Source: Paraburkholderia dinghuensis
Lineage (GTDB): Bacteria > Pseudomonadota > Gammaproteobacteria > Burkholderiales > Burkholderiaceae
Reading direction: 5' to 3'
NCBI RefSeq assembly: GCF_003837865.1
Contig: NZ_RQIS01000017.1
Coordinates: 1 to 64,000, forward strand
DNA: 64,000 nucleotides
Below are positions 46,692 to 56,687 of this stretch, in pieces (position 1 is the first letter of the stretch; each line of letters opens with the position of its first letter). The notes under the pieces are model-generated. The model was not told the origin of the DNA, ran no database searches, and was given only the letters and a program-made list of their open reading frames with translations. Made by a program: the position numbers and the translations under genes.

Positions 46692-48158
46692 ATGGGTAAG
46701 GCAACCGGTTTTCTCGAGTACGAGCGCCAGCATGAGGCGTACGAAGCACCGCTTACGCGGGTGAAGCACTACAAGGAGTTCGTGGCGGCGCTGTCCGACG
46801 CGGACGCGAAGATCCAGGGCGCGCGTTGCATGGATTGCGGCATTCCGTTCTGCAACAACGGCTGCCCGGTCAACAACATCATCCCGGACTTCAACGACCT
46901 GGTGTTCCGCCAGGACTGGAAGTCGGCGATCGAGGTGCTGCACTCGACGAACAACTTCCCCGAGTTCACGGGCCGCATCTGCCCGGCGCCGTGCGAAGCG
47001 GCGTGCACGCTCGGTATCAACAACGACCCGGTCGGCATCAAGTCGATCGAGCACGCGATCATCGACAAGGCCTGGGCCGAAGGCTGGGTCGCGCCGCAGG
47101 TCGCGAAGCAGAAGACGGGCAAGAAGGTTGCCGTCGTGGGTTCGGGCCCCGCGGGCCTCGCTGCCGCGCAGCAACTCGCGCGCGCCGGCCACGAAGTGAC
47201 GGTGTTCGAAAAGAACGACCGCATCGGCGGCCTGCTGCGCTACGGCATTCCCGACTTCAAGCTGGAGAAGTGGCTGATCGATCGCCGCATGCGCCAGATG
47301 GAAGCCGAGGGCGTGACGTTCCGCGCCAACGTATTCGTCGGCAAGGGCGAACTGCCGGCGTACATCGGTAACACGGCCAAGGAAACCATCACGCCGGAAG
47401 AACTGAAGGAACAGTTCGACGCCGTGGTGATCGCAGGCGGTTCGGAAACGCCGCGCGATCTGCCGGTGCCGGGCCGTGAGCTGCAGGGCATCCACTACGC
47501 GATGGATTTCCTGCCGCAGCAGAACAAGGTCAACGCGGGCGACAAGGTTTCCGACCAGCTCGTGGCGAAGGGCAAGCAGGTCATCGTGATCGGCGGCGGC
47601 GATACGGGTTCCGACTGCGTCGGCACCTCGAACCGTCACGGCGCGAAGAGCGTCACGCAGTTCGAACTGCTGCCGCAGCCGCCCGAGGAAGAGAACAAGC
47701 CGCTCGTGTGGCCGTACTGGCCGATCAAGCTGCGCACTTCGTCGTCGCACGAGGAAGGCTGTGAGCGCGACTGGTCGGTCGCGACGAAGCGCTTCGAGGG
47801 CAAGAACGGCAAGGTCGAGAAGCTCGTCGCTGCTCGCGTCGAGTGGAAGGACGGCAAGATGGTCGAAGTGCCGGGTTCGGAGTTCGAAATGAAGGCCGAC
47901 CTCGTGCTGCTCGCGATGGGCTTCACGCAGCCGGTGTCGCCGGTGCTCGAAGCGTTCGGCGTCGACAAGGATGCGCGCGGCAACGTGCGTGCCTCGACTG
48001 AAGGCGAGAAGGCTTACTACACGTCCGTCGACAAGGTCTTCACCGCAGGTGACATGCGCCGTGGTCAGTCGCTCGTCGTGTGGGCGATTCGCGAAGGGCG
48101 TCAGTGCGCGCGTTCGGTCGATGCGTATCTGATGGGGAGTTCGGAACTGCCGCGTTGA
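46692..48158 (+). CDS. gltD: Glutamate synthase, small subunit
   Basis: The 488-aa flavoprotein supplies NADPH electrons to GltB. It has N-terminal cysteine clusters for 4Fe-4S centres (CMDCGIPFCNNGCPV; CPAPCEAACTLG), an FAD site VGSGPAGLAAAQQLARAG and an NADPH site VIGGGDTGSDC. Length is typical. It is transcribed with gltB and ends at a terminator at 48231-48267. Confidence 0.97.
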   Translation: MGKATGFLEYERQHEAYEAPLTRVKHYKEFVAALSDADAKIQGARCMDCGIPFCNNGCPVNNIIPDFNDLVFRQDWKSAIEVLHSTNNFPEFTGRICPAPCEAACTLGINNDPVGIKSIEHAIIDKAWAEGWVAPQVAKQKTGKKVAVVGSGPAGLAAAQQLARAGHEVTVFEKNDRIGGLLRYGIPDFKLEKWLIDRRMRQMEAEGVTFRANVFVGKGELPAYIGNTAKETITPEELKEQFDAVVIAGGSETPRDLPVPGRELQGIHYAMDFLPQQNKVNAGDKVSDQLVAKGKQVIVIGGGDTGSDCVGTSNRHGAKSVTQFELLPQPPEEENKPLVWPYWPIKLRTSSSHEEGCERDWSVATKRFEGKNGKVEKLVAARVEWKDGKMVEVPGSEFEMKADLVLLAMGFTQPVSPVLEAFGVDKDARGNVRASTEGEKAYYTSVDKVFTAGDMRRGQSLVVWAIREGRQCARSVDAYLMGSSELPR

Positions 48159-48169
48159 GTTATCGGTGG

Positions 48170-48203
48170 GACCGGAGTAAGTGCTGAAGCGCTAACTCCG
48201 GTC
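48170..48203. repeat. Single copy of the 34-nt hairpin repeat
   Basis: Imperfect palindrome with arms GACCGGAGTAAGTGCT and AGCGCTAACTCCGGTC, 12 nt after the gltD stop. It is a variant of the array A unit in reverse orientation; the inner A-T pair of the other copies is G-C here. Confidence 0.8.
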
Positions 48204-48230
48204 ACTACGCCGCTGACCGCGGTTTGCGAT

Positions 48231-48267
48231 AAAAACGGGTCACCCTCACGGGTGGCCCGTTTTTTTT
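48231..48267 (+). terminator. Terminator after gltD
   Basis: Stem AAAAACGGGTCACCC / GGGTGGCCCGTTTTT with a short loop at 48246-48249 and T-run 48260-48267. Confidence 0.9.
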
Positions 48268-48361
48268 CGTCCGGCCTCACGGGCTCGCGGCGTGGTTCGC
48301 GGGCAGTTGCCGCCCTAGGCGTTACCATGACACGAATCGCTTGACCGATCCCGCTCCGATC

Positions 48362-48916
48362 ATGTCCGAAGCCCCGAATCTCGATTCGTGGAAACGCTGC
48401 TTCATCGCGCTCGCGCCCGACGCGGCGTCGCGCGACGCGCTCGCAGCGCTCGACGTCCCGCCCAACGCGCGGCGGGTGCCATATGAGCAGTTGCATCTGA
48501 CTGTCGCGTTCATTGGTGAGCTGCCCGGAAGCGCGGGCGAAACGCTCGCGCGCCGCCTGCGGGACCACGCCGTGCCGATTCCACCTGCACCGGTCACGAA
48601 GATCGAGTGCTGGCCGGGCCGCGCGCATCCGCGCTTGATGGTCGCCGCTCTGGAGATGTCCGACGCGTTCGTCGCGCTTGATTGGCGAGTGCGTTCGCTG
48701 ATGTTCGAGGCGGGTTTGCCGCTCGATGCACGCGCGTTCCGTCCGCACGTCACGCTTGCGCGCTTCACACGCGACGCAACGTCTGCGACGCTTGTCTGCG
48801 ATGCGTACACGCTGCCGCCGCTGCGCTTTACGTCGCTCGTGCTGTATTCGAGCACACTCGCTCGCCAGGGAGCGCGCTACGACGCGCTGGCGAGCGTGGC
48901 GCTGGACGGAGCGTGA
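48362..48916 (+). CDS. thpR: RNA 2',3'-cyclic phosphodiesterase ThpR (LigT)
   Basis: The 184-aa 2H phosphoesterase has its two catalytic motifs in LHLTVAFIG (first HxT) and FRPHVTLARF (second HxT). It opens 2',3'-cyclic phosphates on RNA; its cellular role is unclear. ATG 48362 is chosen over TTG 48341. It converges on the ABC transporter gene with a repeat array between. Confidence 0.92.
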   Translation: MSEAPNLDSWKRCFIALAPDAASRDALAALDVPPNARRVPYEQLHLTVAFIGELPGSAGETLARRLRDHAVPIPPAPVTKIECWPGRAHPRLMVAALEMSDAFVALDWRVRSLMFEAGLPLDARAFRPHVTLARFTRDATSATLVCDAYTLPPLRFTSLVLYSSTLARQGARYDALASVALDGA

Positions 48917-48938
48917 ATCTTCAAAGCACGCTGTGTGG

Positions 48939-49119
48939 GACTGGGGTCAGCGCTAGAAAACCCACTTCGATCGACAGCTTTGCGTGGGACCAGAGTAAGT
49001 GCGCTGCACGGGGCGGGAGTAAGCGCTAAAGCGCCAACACCGCCCGACAGCTAAAGCGCCAACTCTGATCGACAGCTCTGCATGGGACCAGAGTAAGTGC
49101 TAAAGCGCCAACTCTGGTC
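48939..49119. repeat. 49-bp tandem hairpin repeat, array B
   Basis: Copies of the array A unit, in reverse orientation and more decayed: 48939-48972 (decayed), 48988-49002 (left half), 49011-49045 (arms GGGCGG/CCGCCC), 49050-49070 (right half), and an intact one at 49086-49119. The linkers GACAGCTCTGCATGG keep the 49-bp period where intact. It fills the gap between convergent thpR and the ABC transporter gene. Confidence 0.85.
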
Positions 49120-49141
49120 GACACACGACTGCCGTCCGCGC

Positions 49142-50893
49142 TCAAGCAGCGATCCGTTCTTCCGGCATGCGCTCGATGTCAAGCGTCTCGTCGTGGAAAG
49201 CCGCAAGCGACTCGCGATGCGCCACGCTCACGATCGCCGCCTTCGGCAGGCGATCGTCGAAGAGCTTGTAGAGCCGGTTTTCATTGTCAGGGTCAAGAGC
49301 GCTCGTCGCTTCGTCGAGGAACAGATAGTCAGGCTTGTGCAGCAGCACGCGCGCGCCCGCAAGCCGTTGCTGCTCGCCCGGCGAGAGCACGCGCGTCCAG
49401 TGCGCCGACTCGCCCAACCGGTCCGCGTAGTCTTCGAGGCGGCAGGCGCGCAGCGCTTCGCGGCACTCGTCGTCGCTGTATTCGCCCGGTGCGGACGGAT
49501 ACGTGAGCGCCGCCTTGAGCGTGCCGATCGGCAGATAGCTCTGCTGCGGGATGAACATCATGCGTGCGTCGACGGGTGCGTCGATCGAGCCTTCGCCGAA
49601 CGGCCAGAGGCCCGCGAGCGCGCGCATCAGCGTGCTCTTACCCGCTCCCGACGGGCCGCGCACGAGCCAGCGCGAACCCGGTTTGATGGCGATGTCGCGC
49701 ACTTCGGAGAGCGGTTCGCCGTTGGGCAGCGAGAGCAACAGGTGCTCGGTCGAGAGCGCGTTGGCATCGACGAAATGCAGGTTGATGCCGCCGTGTTCGG
49801 TCGCGGGCGAGACGCTTTCCTTCAGGCGCGGCGCGTGGACCACGCGCACGAATTCGCGCAGACGGTTGACCGTGGCGCGCCATTCGACCAGCGTCGAATA
49901 ATTGTCGACGAACCACGAGAGCGAAGCGCTGACGGTGCCGAAGGCATCCGCGATCTGCGTAACTACGCCGAACGCAATTGCGCCGGTGAAATAGCGCGGC
50001 GCAGCGACCACGAGCGGAAAGATGATGGCGACCTGGCCGTAGAAGTTCTGCACGAAGGTGAGTCGCCGTGTGTATTTCATCACGCGCGTCCAGTTATCGC
50101 GGATGTGCTGGAATAGACCTTGCGCGTTGGCTCGCTCAGTATCCATGCCGTCGTAAAGCGCGATTTGCTCTGCGTTTTCGCGCAGGCGAATAAGGCCGAA
50201 GCGGAAATCGGCTTCGACCCGTTGTTGCTGGTAGTTGATCGACACGAGCGGGTGATTCACTTTGTGGGTGATGAATGACCCGAAGATGGCGTAGACCACG
50301 GCGACCCAGACCATGTAGCCAGGAATGCTGATCGCGTGTCCGGCCAATGCGAACGACAGCGCGCCGGAGACGGTCCACAGGATGGTGACAAACGAGAACA
50401 GCGTGACGACCGTGGACAGAAGATCCAGCGTGAGCGTAAGCGTGGCCGTTGCGAACGATTGCAGGTCGTCGCTGATCCGCTGGTCGGGGTTGTCGGCGAG
50501 ACGGTCTCGCTCGATGCGGTAAAAGGCGCCGTCGCCGAGCCAGTCACCCAGGAAGCGTGTGGTGAGCCACTGACGCCAACGGAATCCGAGCATCTGGCGC
50601 AGATAGCGCCCATACACAGCAAGGAAGATGTACGCGAACGCGTAGCCCGTGAAGACAAGCAAAAGGTGCTGGAACTGTGCCGCTTGTTTGCCCTGGAGCG
50701 CGTTAAAGAAATCGCGGTTCCAGAAATTGAGCCGCACGTTGATCCACACGATGCTCAGATTGATCGCAATGATCGCGACGAGCAGCCCCAGGGCGATCCA
50801 GCGTTCCTCGGAAACCCAGTAGGGCTTGATCAGGCTCCAGGCCGTAATCCGCTCGTTCTGCTCCGGCGTGGCGCGGGAAGAAAGGTTCGTCAT
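49142..50893 (-). CDS. ABC transporter ATP-binding/permease, YddA/SbmA-BacA type
   Basis: The 583-aa half-transporter has an SbmA/BacA-like membrane domain of about six helices (residues about 30-330, INVRLNFWNRDFFNALQ) fused to an ABC domain with Walker A GPSGAGKST, signature LSPGEQQRLAGAR and Walker B YLFLDEATSALD. Family members move peptides, B12 or fatty-acyl substrates; substrate here is unknown. ATG 50893 (MTNLSSRA) follows GGAAC; ATG 50920 is possible. Confidence 0.88.
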   Translation of the reverse strand: MTNLSSRATPEQNERITAWSLIKPYWVSEERWIALGLLVAIIAINLSIVWINVRLNFWNRDFFNALQGKQAAQFQHLLLVFTGYAFAYIFLAVYGRYLRQMLGFRWRQWLTTRFLGDWLGDGAFYRIERDRLADNPDQRISDDLQSFATATLTLTLDLLSTVVTLFSFVTILWTVSGALSFALAGHAISIPGYMVWVAVVYAIFGSFITHKVNHPLVSINYQQQRVEADFRFGLIRLRENAEQIALYDGMDTERANAQGLFQHIRDNWTRVMKYTRRLTFVQNFYGQVAIIFPLVVAAPRYFTGAIAFGVVTQIADAFGTVSASLSWFVDNYSTLVEWRATVNRLREFVRVVHAPRLKESVSPATEHGGINLHFVDANALSTEHLLLSLPNGEPLSEVRDIAIKPGSRWLVRGPSGAGKSTLMRALAGLWPFGEGSIDAPVDARMMFIPQQSYLPIGTLKAALTYPSAPGEYSDDECREALRACRLEDYADRLGESAHWTRVLSPGEQQRLAGARVLLHKPDYLFLDEATSALDPDNENRLYKLFDDRLPKAAIVSVAHRESLAAFHDETLDIERMPEERIAA

Positions 50894-51155
50894 GTGTGTT
50901 CCGATGTGTGGTCCGGCCACCGGCCGAAGGTGCGAGCGTGCTGCGCGCAGCGCTGGCGCTCCGATTCTGTCGCGGGCCGCTTAAGTGCAGCTTAATCGCG
51001 CGGCTCATTGTCTCACTGGCGCACGTCGCGATGTGGGTCTCGATGCGTGGCGCCGTTGCGAAGCATTGTGCCAGAGGGCGTGCGCTGCGCACCGTGCGCG
51101 AACGCCCCCCGAGGTTTGCGGGGCCGGCGGCTTTTGTGGTCTAATGTCCGCTGAC
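50894..51155. other. Spacer between the ABC transporter gene and the TPP riboswitch
   Basis: A GC-rich divergent region holding the promoters of both flanking units. I could not pick a convincing -35/-10 pair; a weak candidate -10 lies near GTCTAATG (51139-51146), close before the riboswitch. Confidence 0.3.
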
Positions 51156-51255
51156 GAAACAGGGGTGCTACGCCCGACATGCAGTGCATGTTGCGGCGAG
51201 GCTGAGAGAGACCCTTTGCACCCGATCCGGGTAATACCGGCGCGGGAAGTTTCAG
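51156..51255 (+). promoter_or_regulatory. TPP riboswitch (THI element)
   Basis: The conserved THI-box blocks occur in order: AACAGGGGTGC, GGCTGAGAGAGACCC (51200-51214), CACCCGATCCGGGTAATACCGG (key bases ACCCGAT, GGGTAATACC) and GCGGGAAG. It binds thiamine pyrophosphate and here controls the thiO-S-G-E operon. Confidence 0.95.
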
Positions 51256-51335
51256 GAAAGCATCACTGGAGTTATCTTCAGTTTCCCGCTGGGCAAATGC
51301 ATGGGGCCGCCGTCCCGTTGTCTGTGTTGCATTGT

Positions 51336-51360
51336 CCAGCCGGCCTTGCCGGCCGGTTTC
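51336..51360 (+). terminator. Possible riboswitch expression platform
   Basis: Stem around GCCGGC (51339-51344) / GCCGGC (51348-51353), extended by CC/GG, then GTTTCGTCCTT. The upstream TTTCCCGC can pair with GCGGGAA at the end of the THI element, which suggests a terminator/antiterminator switch. Confidence 0.5.
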
Positions 51361-51401
51361 GTCCTTAGGTACGTCTGCAACTACCGTACGGAAAGGATAC
51401 G

Positions 51402-51503
51402 ATGACCGCCTATTCTTCAGTTCATTCAGTTCTTCCACTGCCCGGCGCGTGCTTCACAGCGCCGTGCACCCTTGCGTTTGCTCGCGTCGGAGTCTCGTCA
51501 TGA
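51402..51503 (+). CDS. Small leader ORF coupled to thiO
   Basis: A 33-codon ORF (MTAYSSVHSVLPLPGACF and 15 more residues) begins at ATG 51402 behind a strong AAAGGATACG ribosome binding site and ends at TGA 51501-51503, overlapping the thiO ATG in an ATGA. It was too short for routine calling. It may serve translational coupling to thiO rather than make a functional peptide. Two cysteines are present; no family recognised. Confidence 0.5.
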   Translation: MTAYSSVHSVLPLPGACFTAPCTLAFARVGVSS

Positions 51504-52642
51504 GTGGCGCACGAGCTACCTCCACAGCACCCGATTTCGCCGTCCTCGGCGGCGGTCTGAGCGGGCGCCTCGTCGCCTGGCGGCTCGCGGGCGCGGGCCA
51601 TCGCGTCGCGCTCTATGAGAGCGGCGGACCCGATGGAGCGAACTCCGCCGCCTGGGTCGCGGCCGCGATGCTCGCGCCGCTTGCCGAGGCTGCCGTCGCC
51701 GAATTGCTCATCACTGAACTCGGTGTCGCGTCGCTCGAAAGCTGGCCGCGCATTCTCGCGGAGCTGCCCGAGCCGGTCTACTTCCAGCGCAACGGCACGC
51801 TCGTGGTCTGGCATCAGGCCGACCGGACGGAGGCGCCGCTTTTCGAGCGCCGCGTGCGCGCGAACGCGCCGCACTGGCTCGCCGACGACGGCTTCGTGCC
51901 GCTCGCGGGTGCGCAACTCGACGCCGCGGAGCCGGCGCTCGCCGGGCGTTTCGCACGCGGCTGGCTGCTGCAAGGCGACGGCCAGCTCGACAACCGCCAG
52001 GCACTACGCGCGCTGGCGGCCGGACTCGCGCAGCGGGGCGTCGAAACGCACTGGAATACGACCGTCGACGATGCCGATCTGCCGCGCGCACGCGTGACGA
52101 TCGACTGTCGCGGACTCGGTGCGAAATCCGTGCTGCCCACGCTGCGTGGCATTCGCGGCGAGGTCGCTCGCGTGCACGCACCCGGTATCGGCATCACGCG
52201 GCCCGTGCGCATTCTGCATCCGAGGTATCCGCTCTATGTCGCGCCGAAACAGGACGACGTCTTCGTGATTGGCGCGACCGAGATCGAAGGCGAGGACAGG
52301 TCGCCGGTGAGCGTGCGCTCCGCGCTCGAATTGATGAGCGCCTTGTTCGCGGTGCATCCGGCGTTTGGCGAGGCGCGCGTCCTCGAACTGGCGACGAATT
52401 GCCGTCCGACGCTGCCCGATCATCGCCCCGCGCTGATCTGGGATGGCGCGCAGACGTTGCGCCTGAACGGCCTCTACCGTCACGGCTTCATGATCGCGCC
52501 AGAAGTGGCCGATGAAACGGTGCGCTGCGCACAGGCGCTTTTCGATGGCCGCGTCGCCGATGCGGATGCCTTCGAAACGCTGCGCCGCGATTCGCGCTGG
52601 AGCGACATGCTTCATGTGCAAGGCACGCGCGAGCACGCCTGA
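51500..52642 (+). CDS. thiO: Glycine oxidase ThiO
   Basis: The 380-aa FAD enzyme oxidises glycine to dehydroglycine for the thiazole half of thiamine. The FAD motif is FAVLGGGLSGRLVAWRLAGAG near the start (G-x-G-x-x-G), and the C-terminal region GLYRHGFMIAPEVAD is the DAAO-family flavin contact. ATG 51500 has GGAG 7 nt upstream and overlaps the leader ORF stop. Confidence 0.93.
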   Translation: MSGARATSTAPDFAVLGGGLSGRLVAWRLAGAGHRVALYESGGPDGANSAAWVAAAMLAPLAEAAVAELLITELGVASLESWPRILAELPEPVYFQRNGTLVVWHQADRTEAPLFERRVRANAPHWLADDGFVPLAGAQLDAAEPALAGRFARGWLLQGDGQLDNRQALRALAAGLAQRGVETHWNTTVDDADLPRARVTIDCRGLGAKSVLPTLRGIRGEVARVHAPGIGITRPVRILHPRYPLYVAPKQDDVFVIGATEIEGEDRSPVSVRSALELMSALFAVHPAFGEARVLELATNCRPTLPDHRPALIWDGAQTLRLNGLYRHGFMIAPEVADETVRCAQALFDGRVADADAFETLRRDSRWSDMLHVQGTREHA

Positions 52643-52679
52643 ACGCGCGGGTAACCAGCCACACGTAACAAGTATCGAC

Positions 52680-52877
52680 ATGGACATACACGTCAACCAG
52701 AAGCTGCTTACGCTGCCAGATGGCGCGACAGTCGCCGACGCGCTCACCGCGTACGGTGCGCGACCGCCGTTCGCCGTTGCGCTGAACGGCTATTTCGTCG
52801 CGCGCGCCCAGCACGGCGCGCGCGCGCTCCAGGCGGGCGACCGCCTCGATATCGTGAGTCCGGTGGCGGGCGGTTGA
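52680..52877 (+). CDS. thiS: Sulfur carrier protein ThiS
   Basis: The 65-aa ubiquitin-like protein ends in the required Gly-Gly (SPVAGG), which is adenylated and thiocarboxylated to give sulfur for the thiazole ring. The start ATG 52680 follows thiO by 37 nt. Confidence 0.95.
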   Translation: MDIHVNQKLLTLPDGATVADALTAYGARPPFAVALNGYFVARAQHGARALQAGDRLDIVSPVAGG

Positions 52878-52912
52878 CCGGTCGCCCCACACCTGCCAGG
52901 GATCTAACCACC

Positions 52913-53724
<812 letters not shown>

Positions 53725-53725
<1 letters not shown>

Positions 53726-54837
53726 TGACCGAAACCTTGCGATTGCAGGACCGTGAACTCTTCTGGCCGCCTGCCGATGAACTCACCGCCGCGGCCGAGC
53801 GCATCCGCTCGCGCCTTGGCGACTGGCCACCGACGCACGCACCGTGGCGCATCTGCCTGACGCCGCCCGACGCGCCGAACGGCGGCGACCTGATCGTCGT
53901 GACCGACGCCGCACCGCACCTCGCGAACATCGCGCGGTGGATGCTCGATGGCGCGGGCGTGATTGAAGCGGGAATCGACGCGGGGCAAGGTCGTGCGACG
54001 CTGCACCTCGGCGGCGTGCGCTATGCGCTCGAAGGTGAACTGGCGGAAGACTGGATCCCTGCGCTGGCGGCGTTCCTCGACTGTGGATTCGACCCGCACG
54101 ATGCGCTCGTGCTGGCGCTCGCCTGGCGCGATGGTGACGAAGCACGCGAAGATGCGTGGCCGGTCGACTTCTCGCGCTTCCCGCGTGTGCTCGGATTGCC
54201 GGATGCGCCCGCGCAGCCGTTTGCGCCGTGTCCGACGAAGCTCGGCCTGTACCCGGTGCTGCCGACAACGGACTGGGTCGAACGCGTGCTCGACTATGGC
54301 GCGAAGACGGTGCAGTTGCGCAGCAAGCAGCCGAAGTCGCCCGCGCTGGTGAGCGAAATAGAACGCTGTGTTGCGGCAGGGCGCCAGCACGCCGACTCGC
54401 GCGTGTTCATCAACGACCACTGGCGCGAGGCGCTCGCGGCGGGCGCATATGGCGTGCATCTCGGCCAGGAGGACCTGCGCGAGGCGGATCTCGACGCGCT
54501 GGCGGCCGCGGGCATGCGGCTCGGTCTTTCGTCGCACGGCTACTTCGAAATGCTCACGGCGCTGCATTTCCGTCCGAGCTACGTTGCGCTCGGCGCGGTG
54601 TTCCCGACGACGACCAAGGCCATGCCGACCGCGCCGCAAGGTCTGGCGCGCCTCGCACGCTACGTGAAGTTGCTGGACGGCGTGGCGCCGATGGTAGCGA
54701 TCGGCGGCATCGACAGTGCGGTTTTGCCGCAGGTGCTCGCGACTGGGGTGGGCTGCGCGGCGGTTGTGCGCGCGGTCACGGAGGCCGCCGACCCGGCCGC
54801 CGCCGTCGCTGCGTTGCAGCAGGTGTTTACGCAATAA
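53725..54837 (+). CDS. thiE: Thiamine phosphate synthase ThiE with N-terminal extension
   Basis: The 370-aa protein has a normal ThiE barrel at about residues 175-370 (TVQLRSK; VFINDHWREAL; GVHLGQEDL; AIGGIDSAVLPQV), which joins the pyrimidine and thiazole to thiamine phosphate. The first 170 residues (FWPPADELTAAAERIRSRLG; LEGELAEDWIPALAAFLDCG) form an extra domain I do not recognise. ThiE is usually about 210 aa; the long form is known to me from Burkholderia. Confidence 0.92.
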
Positions 54838-55009
54838 TCGCCCCATGGCCGGACGGTTGCGCCGCGTGTGCAACCGTCTGGTCGAGGGGCCGCTTGCGCT
54901 ATATCAGGCGTACGCCGACCAGTCCAGCATATTGGGACGGGCGCATCACGGCGGCTTTTTCACGATGGCCCTATAATCCGGCCTTCGTGTAAATAGACTG
55001 TCAGCTCAC
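54838..55009 (+). other. thiE-mlaF spacer
   Basis: A perfect hairpin (GACGGTTGC 54852-54860 / GCAACCGTC 54870-54878) follows thiE and may mark its 3' end, without a T-run. A 43-codon ORF (54845-54976) has no ribosome binding site and contains the hairpin, so I do not call it. TATAAT at 54972-54977 is a likely -10 for mlaF, with no clear -35. Confidence 0.45.
54972..54977 (+). promoter_or_regulatory. Putative -10 of the mla operon
   Basis: A perfect TATAAT 33 nt before the mlaF GTG. The same CCCTATAAT block occurs at 59391-59399 before the ABC exporter operon. No -35 match at 16-18 nt. Confidence 0.45.
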
Positions 55010-55831
55010 GTGCCATCATCCACCGATACCCTGCTGGAACTGCGCGATGTCGATTTCGGCTACGGCGACAGGCTCGTCCTGTCCGGCCTGAACATGCGCT
55101 TTGCGCGTGGTCAGGTGGTGGCGGTCATGGGCGGCTCGGGCTGCGGCAAGACGACGGTGCTGCGCTTGATCGGCGGCCTCGTGCGTGCGCGCCGCGGCGA
55201 GGTGCTGTTTCAGGGCCAGGATGTCGGCGCGCAGACGCGCGAGGGGCTCTACGCGCTGCGCCGGAAGATGGGGATGCTGTTCCAGTTCGGCGCGCTTTTC
55301 ACCGACATGTCGGTGTTCGAGAACGTCGCTTTCGCGCTACGCGAGCACACCGATCTCCCCGAAGAACTGATCCGCGACCTCGTGCTGATGAAGCTCAATG
55401 CGGTCGGGCTGCGCGGTGCGCGTGACCTGGCGCCGTCGGAAATCTCAGGCGGCATGGCGCGTCGCGTTGCGCTCGCGCGTGGCATCGCGCTCGACCCCGA
55501 ACTCATGATGTACGACGAGCCGTTCGCAGGTCTCGATCCCATTTCACTCGGCATCACGGCGAACCTCATTCGCACGCTCAACGACGCGCTGGGTGCGACG
55601 TCGATCCTTGTCACGCACGACGTGCCCGAGTCCTTCGCGATCGCCGATTACGTCTACTTCCTCGCCAACGGGAAGGTGCACGCACAGGGCACACCTGCCG
55701 AGCTGCGCGCTTCGACGGACCCCACGGTGCGCCAGTTCATTGACGGCGCGCCCGACGGTCCGTTCCACTTTCACTACCCGACGAATGTGCCGCTCGCCGC
55801 GGACTTCGGCGTGGGCGGAGGCCGCTCATGA
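55010..55831 (+). CDS. mlaF: Phospholipid transport ATP-binding protein MlaF
   Basis: The 273-aa ABC ATPase drives the MlaFEDB complex that returns or moves phospholipids between the membranes. Walker A is GGSGCGKTT, signature EISGGMARRVALAR, Walker B LMMYDEPFAGLD. It starts with GTG 55010. The stop overlaps mlaE by 4 nt. Confidence 0.95.
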   Translation: MPSSTDTLLELRDVDFGYGDRLVLSGLNMRFARGQVVAVMGGSGCGKTTVLRLIGGLVRARRGEVLFQGQDVGAQTREGLYALRRKMGMLFQFGALFTDMSVFENVAFALREHTDLPEELIRDLVLMKLNAVGLRGARDLAPSEISGGMARRVALARGIALDPELMMYDEPFAGLDPISLGITANLIRTLNDALGATSILVTHDVPESFAIADYVYFLANGKVHAQGTPAELRASTDPTVRQFIDGAPDGPFHFHYPTNVPLAADFGVGGGRS

Positions 55832-56604
55832 TCGGCGCAATCAGTTCGCTCGGGCGCGCCGTGATCGAGCAGGTCACGCGCGCCGGTCACGCGACACGCT
55901 TCTTCGTGCGGCTCGTGCTGGAATTTTTTCCGCTCCTGCGCCGCCCGCGGCTTGTCACGAAGCAGATCCACTTCGTCGGTAATTATTCGTTGCTGATCAT
56001 TGCCGTCTCGGGGCTCTTCGTCGGTTTCGTGCTCGGCCTGCAGGGCTATTACACGCTGAACCGCTACGGCTCCGAGCAGGCGCTCGGTTTGCTCGTTGCA
56101 CTTTCGCTCGTGCGCGAACTCGGGCCGGTCGTGACCGCGCTCCTGTTCGCGGGCCGCGCAGGCACGTCGCTCACCGCCGAAATCGGTCTCATGAAGGCCG
56201 GCGAGCAACTCACCGCGATGGAAATGATGGCCGTCGATCCGGTACGGGTCGTCGTCGCGCCGCGCATGTGGGCCGGCGTGATCGCCATGCCGATCCTCGC
56301 GGCTATCTTCAGCGCGGTCGGTATCCTCGGCGGCTACGTGGTAGGTGTGCTGCTGATCGGTGTCGATGCCGGCGCGTTCTGGTCGCAGATGCAAGGCGGC
56401 GTGGATGTCTGGGCCGACGTGGGCAACGGTGTGATCAAGAGCATCGTGTTCGGTTTCGCCGTGACGTTCACCGCGCTCTACCAGGGCTACGAGGCCAAGC
56501 CGACACCGGAGGGCGTCTCGCGCGCGACCACGAAGACGGTCGTGTACGCGTCGCTCGCGGTGCTCGGCCTCGACTTCCTGCTCACCGCACTGATGTTTAG
56601 CTAG
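55828..56604 (+). CDS. mlaE: Phospholipid transport permease MlaE
   Basis: The 258-aa inner-membrane permease has the MlaE family helices and the conserved EIGLMKAGEQLTAMEMMAVDP (key E-x-G-x-M...E-Q-x-x-A) loop. It pairs with MlaF. Confidence 0.95.
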   Translation: MIGAISSLGRAVIEQVTRAGHATRFFVRLVLEFFPLLRRPRLVTKQIHFVGNYSLLIIAVSGLFVGFVLGLQGYYTLNRYGSEQALGLLVALSLVRELGPVVTALLFAGRAGTSLTAEIGLMKAGEQLTAMEMMAVDPVRVVVAPRMWAGVIAMPILAAIFSAVGILGGYVVGVLLIGVDAGAFWSQMQGGVDVWADVGNGVIKSIVFGFAVTFTALYQGYEAKPTPEGVSRATTKTVVYASLAVLGLDFLLTALMFS

Positions 56605-56687
56605 GGCCCGGCGTTTGGCCAGACCCGGCCGCGCGGCTGGCGTTATCGGTGCTATCGGCGCCGCGAAGAATTCTGATTGGGATGACG

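Noticed and set aside
54845..54976. 43-codon ORF between thiE and mlaF
   Set aside because: No ribosome binding site, contains a perfect hairpin and the mlaF -10, and no recognisable protein features.
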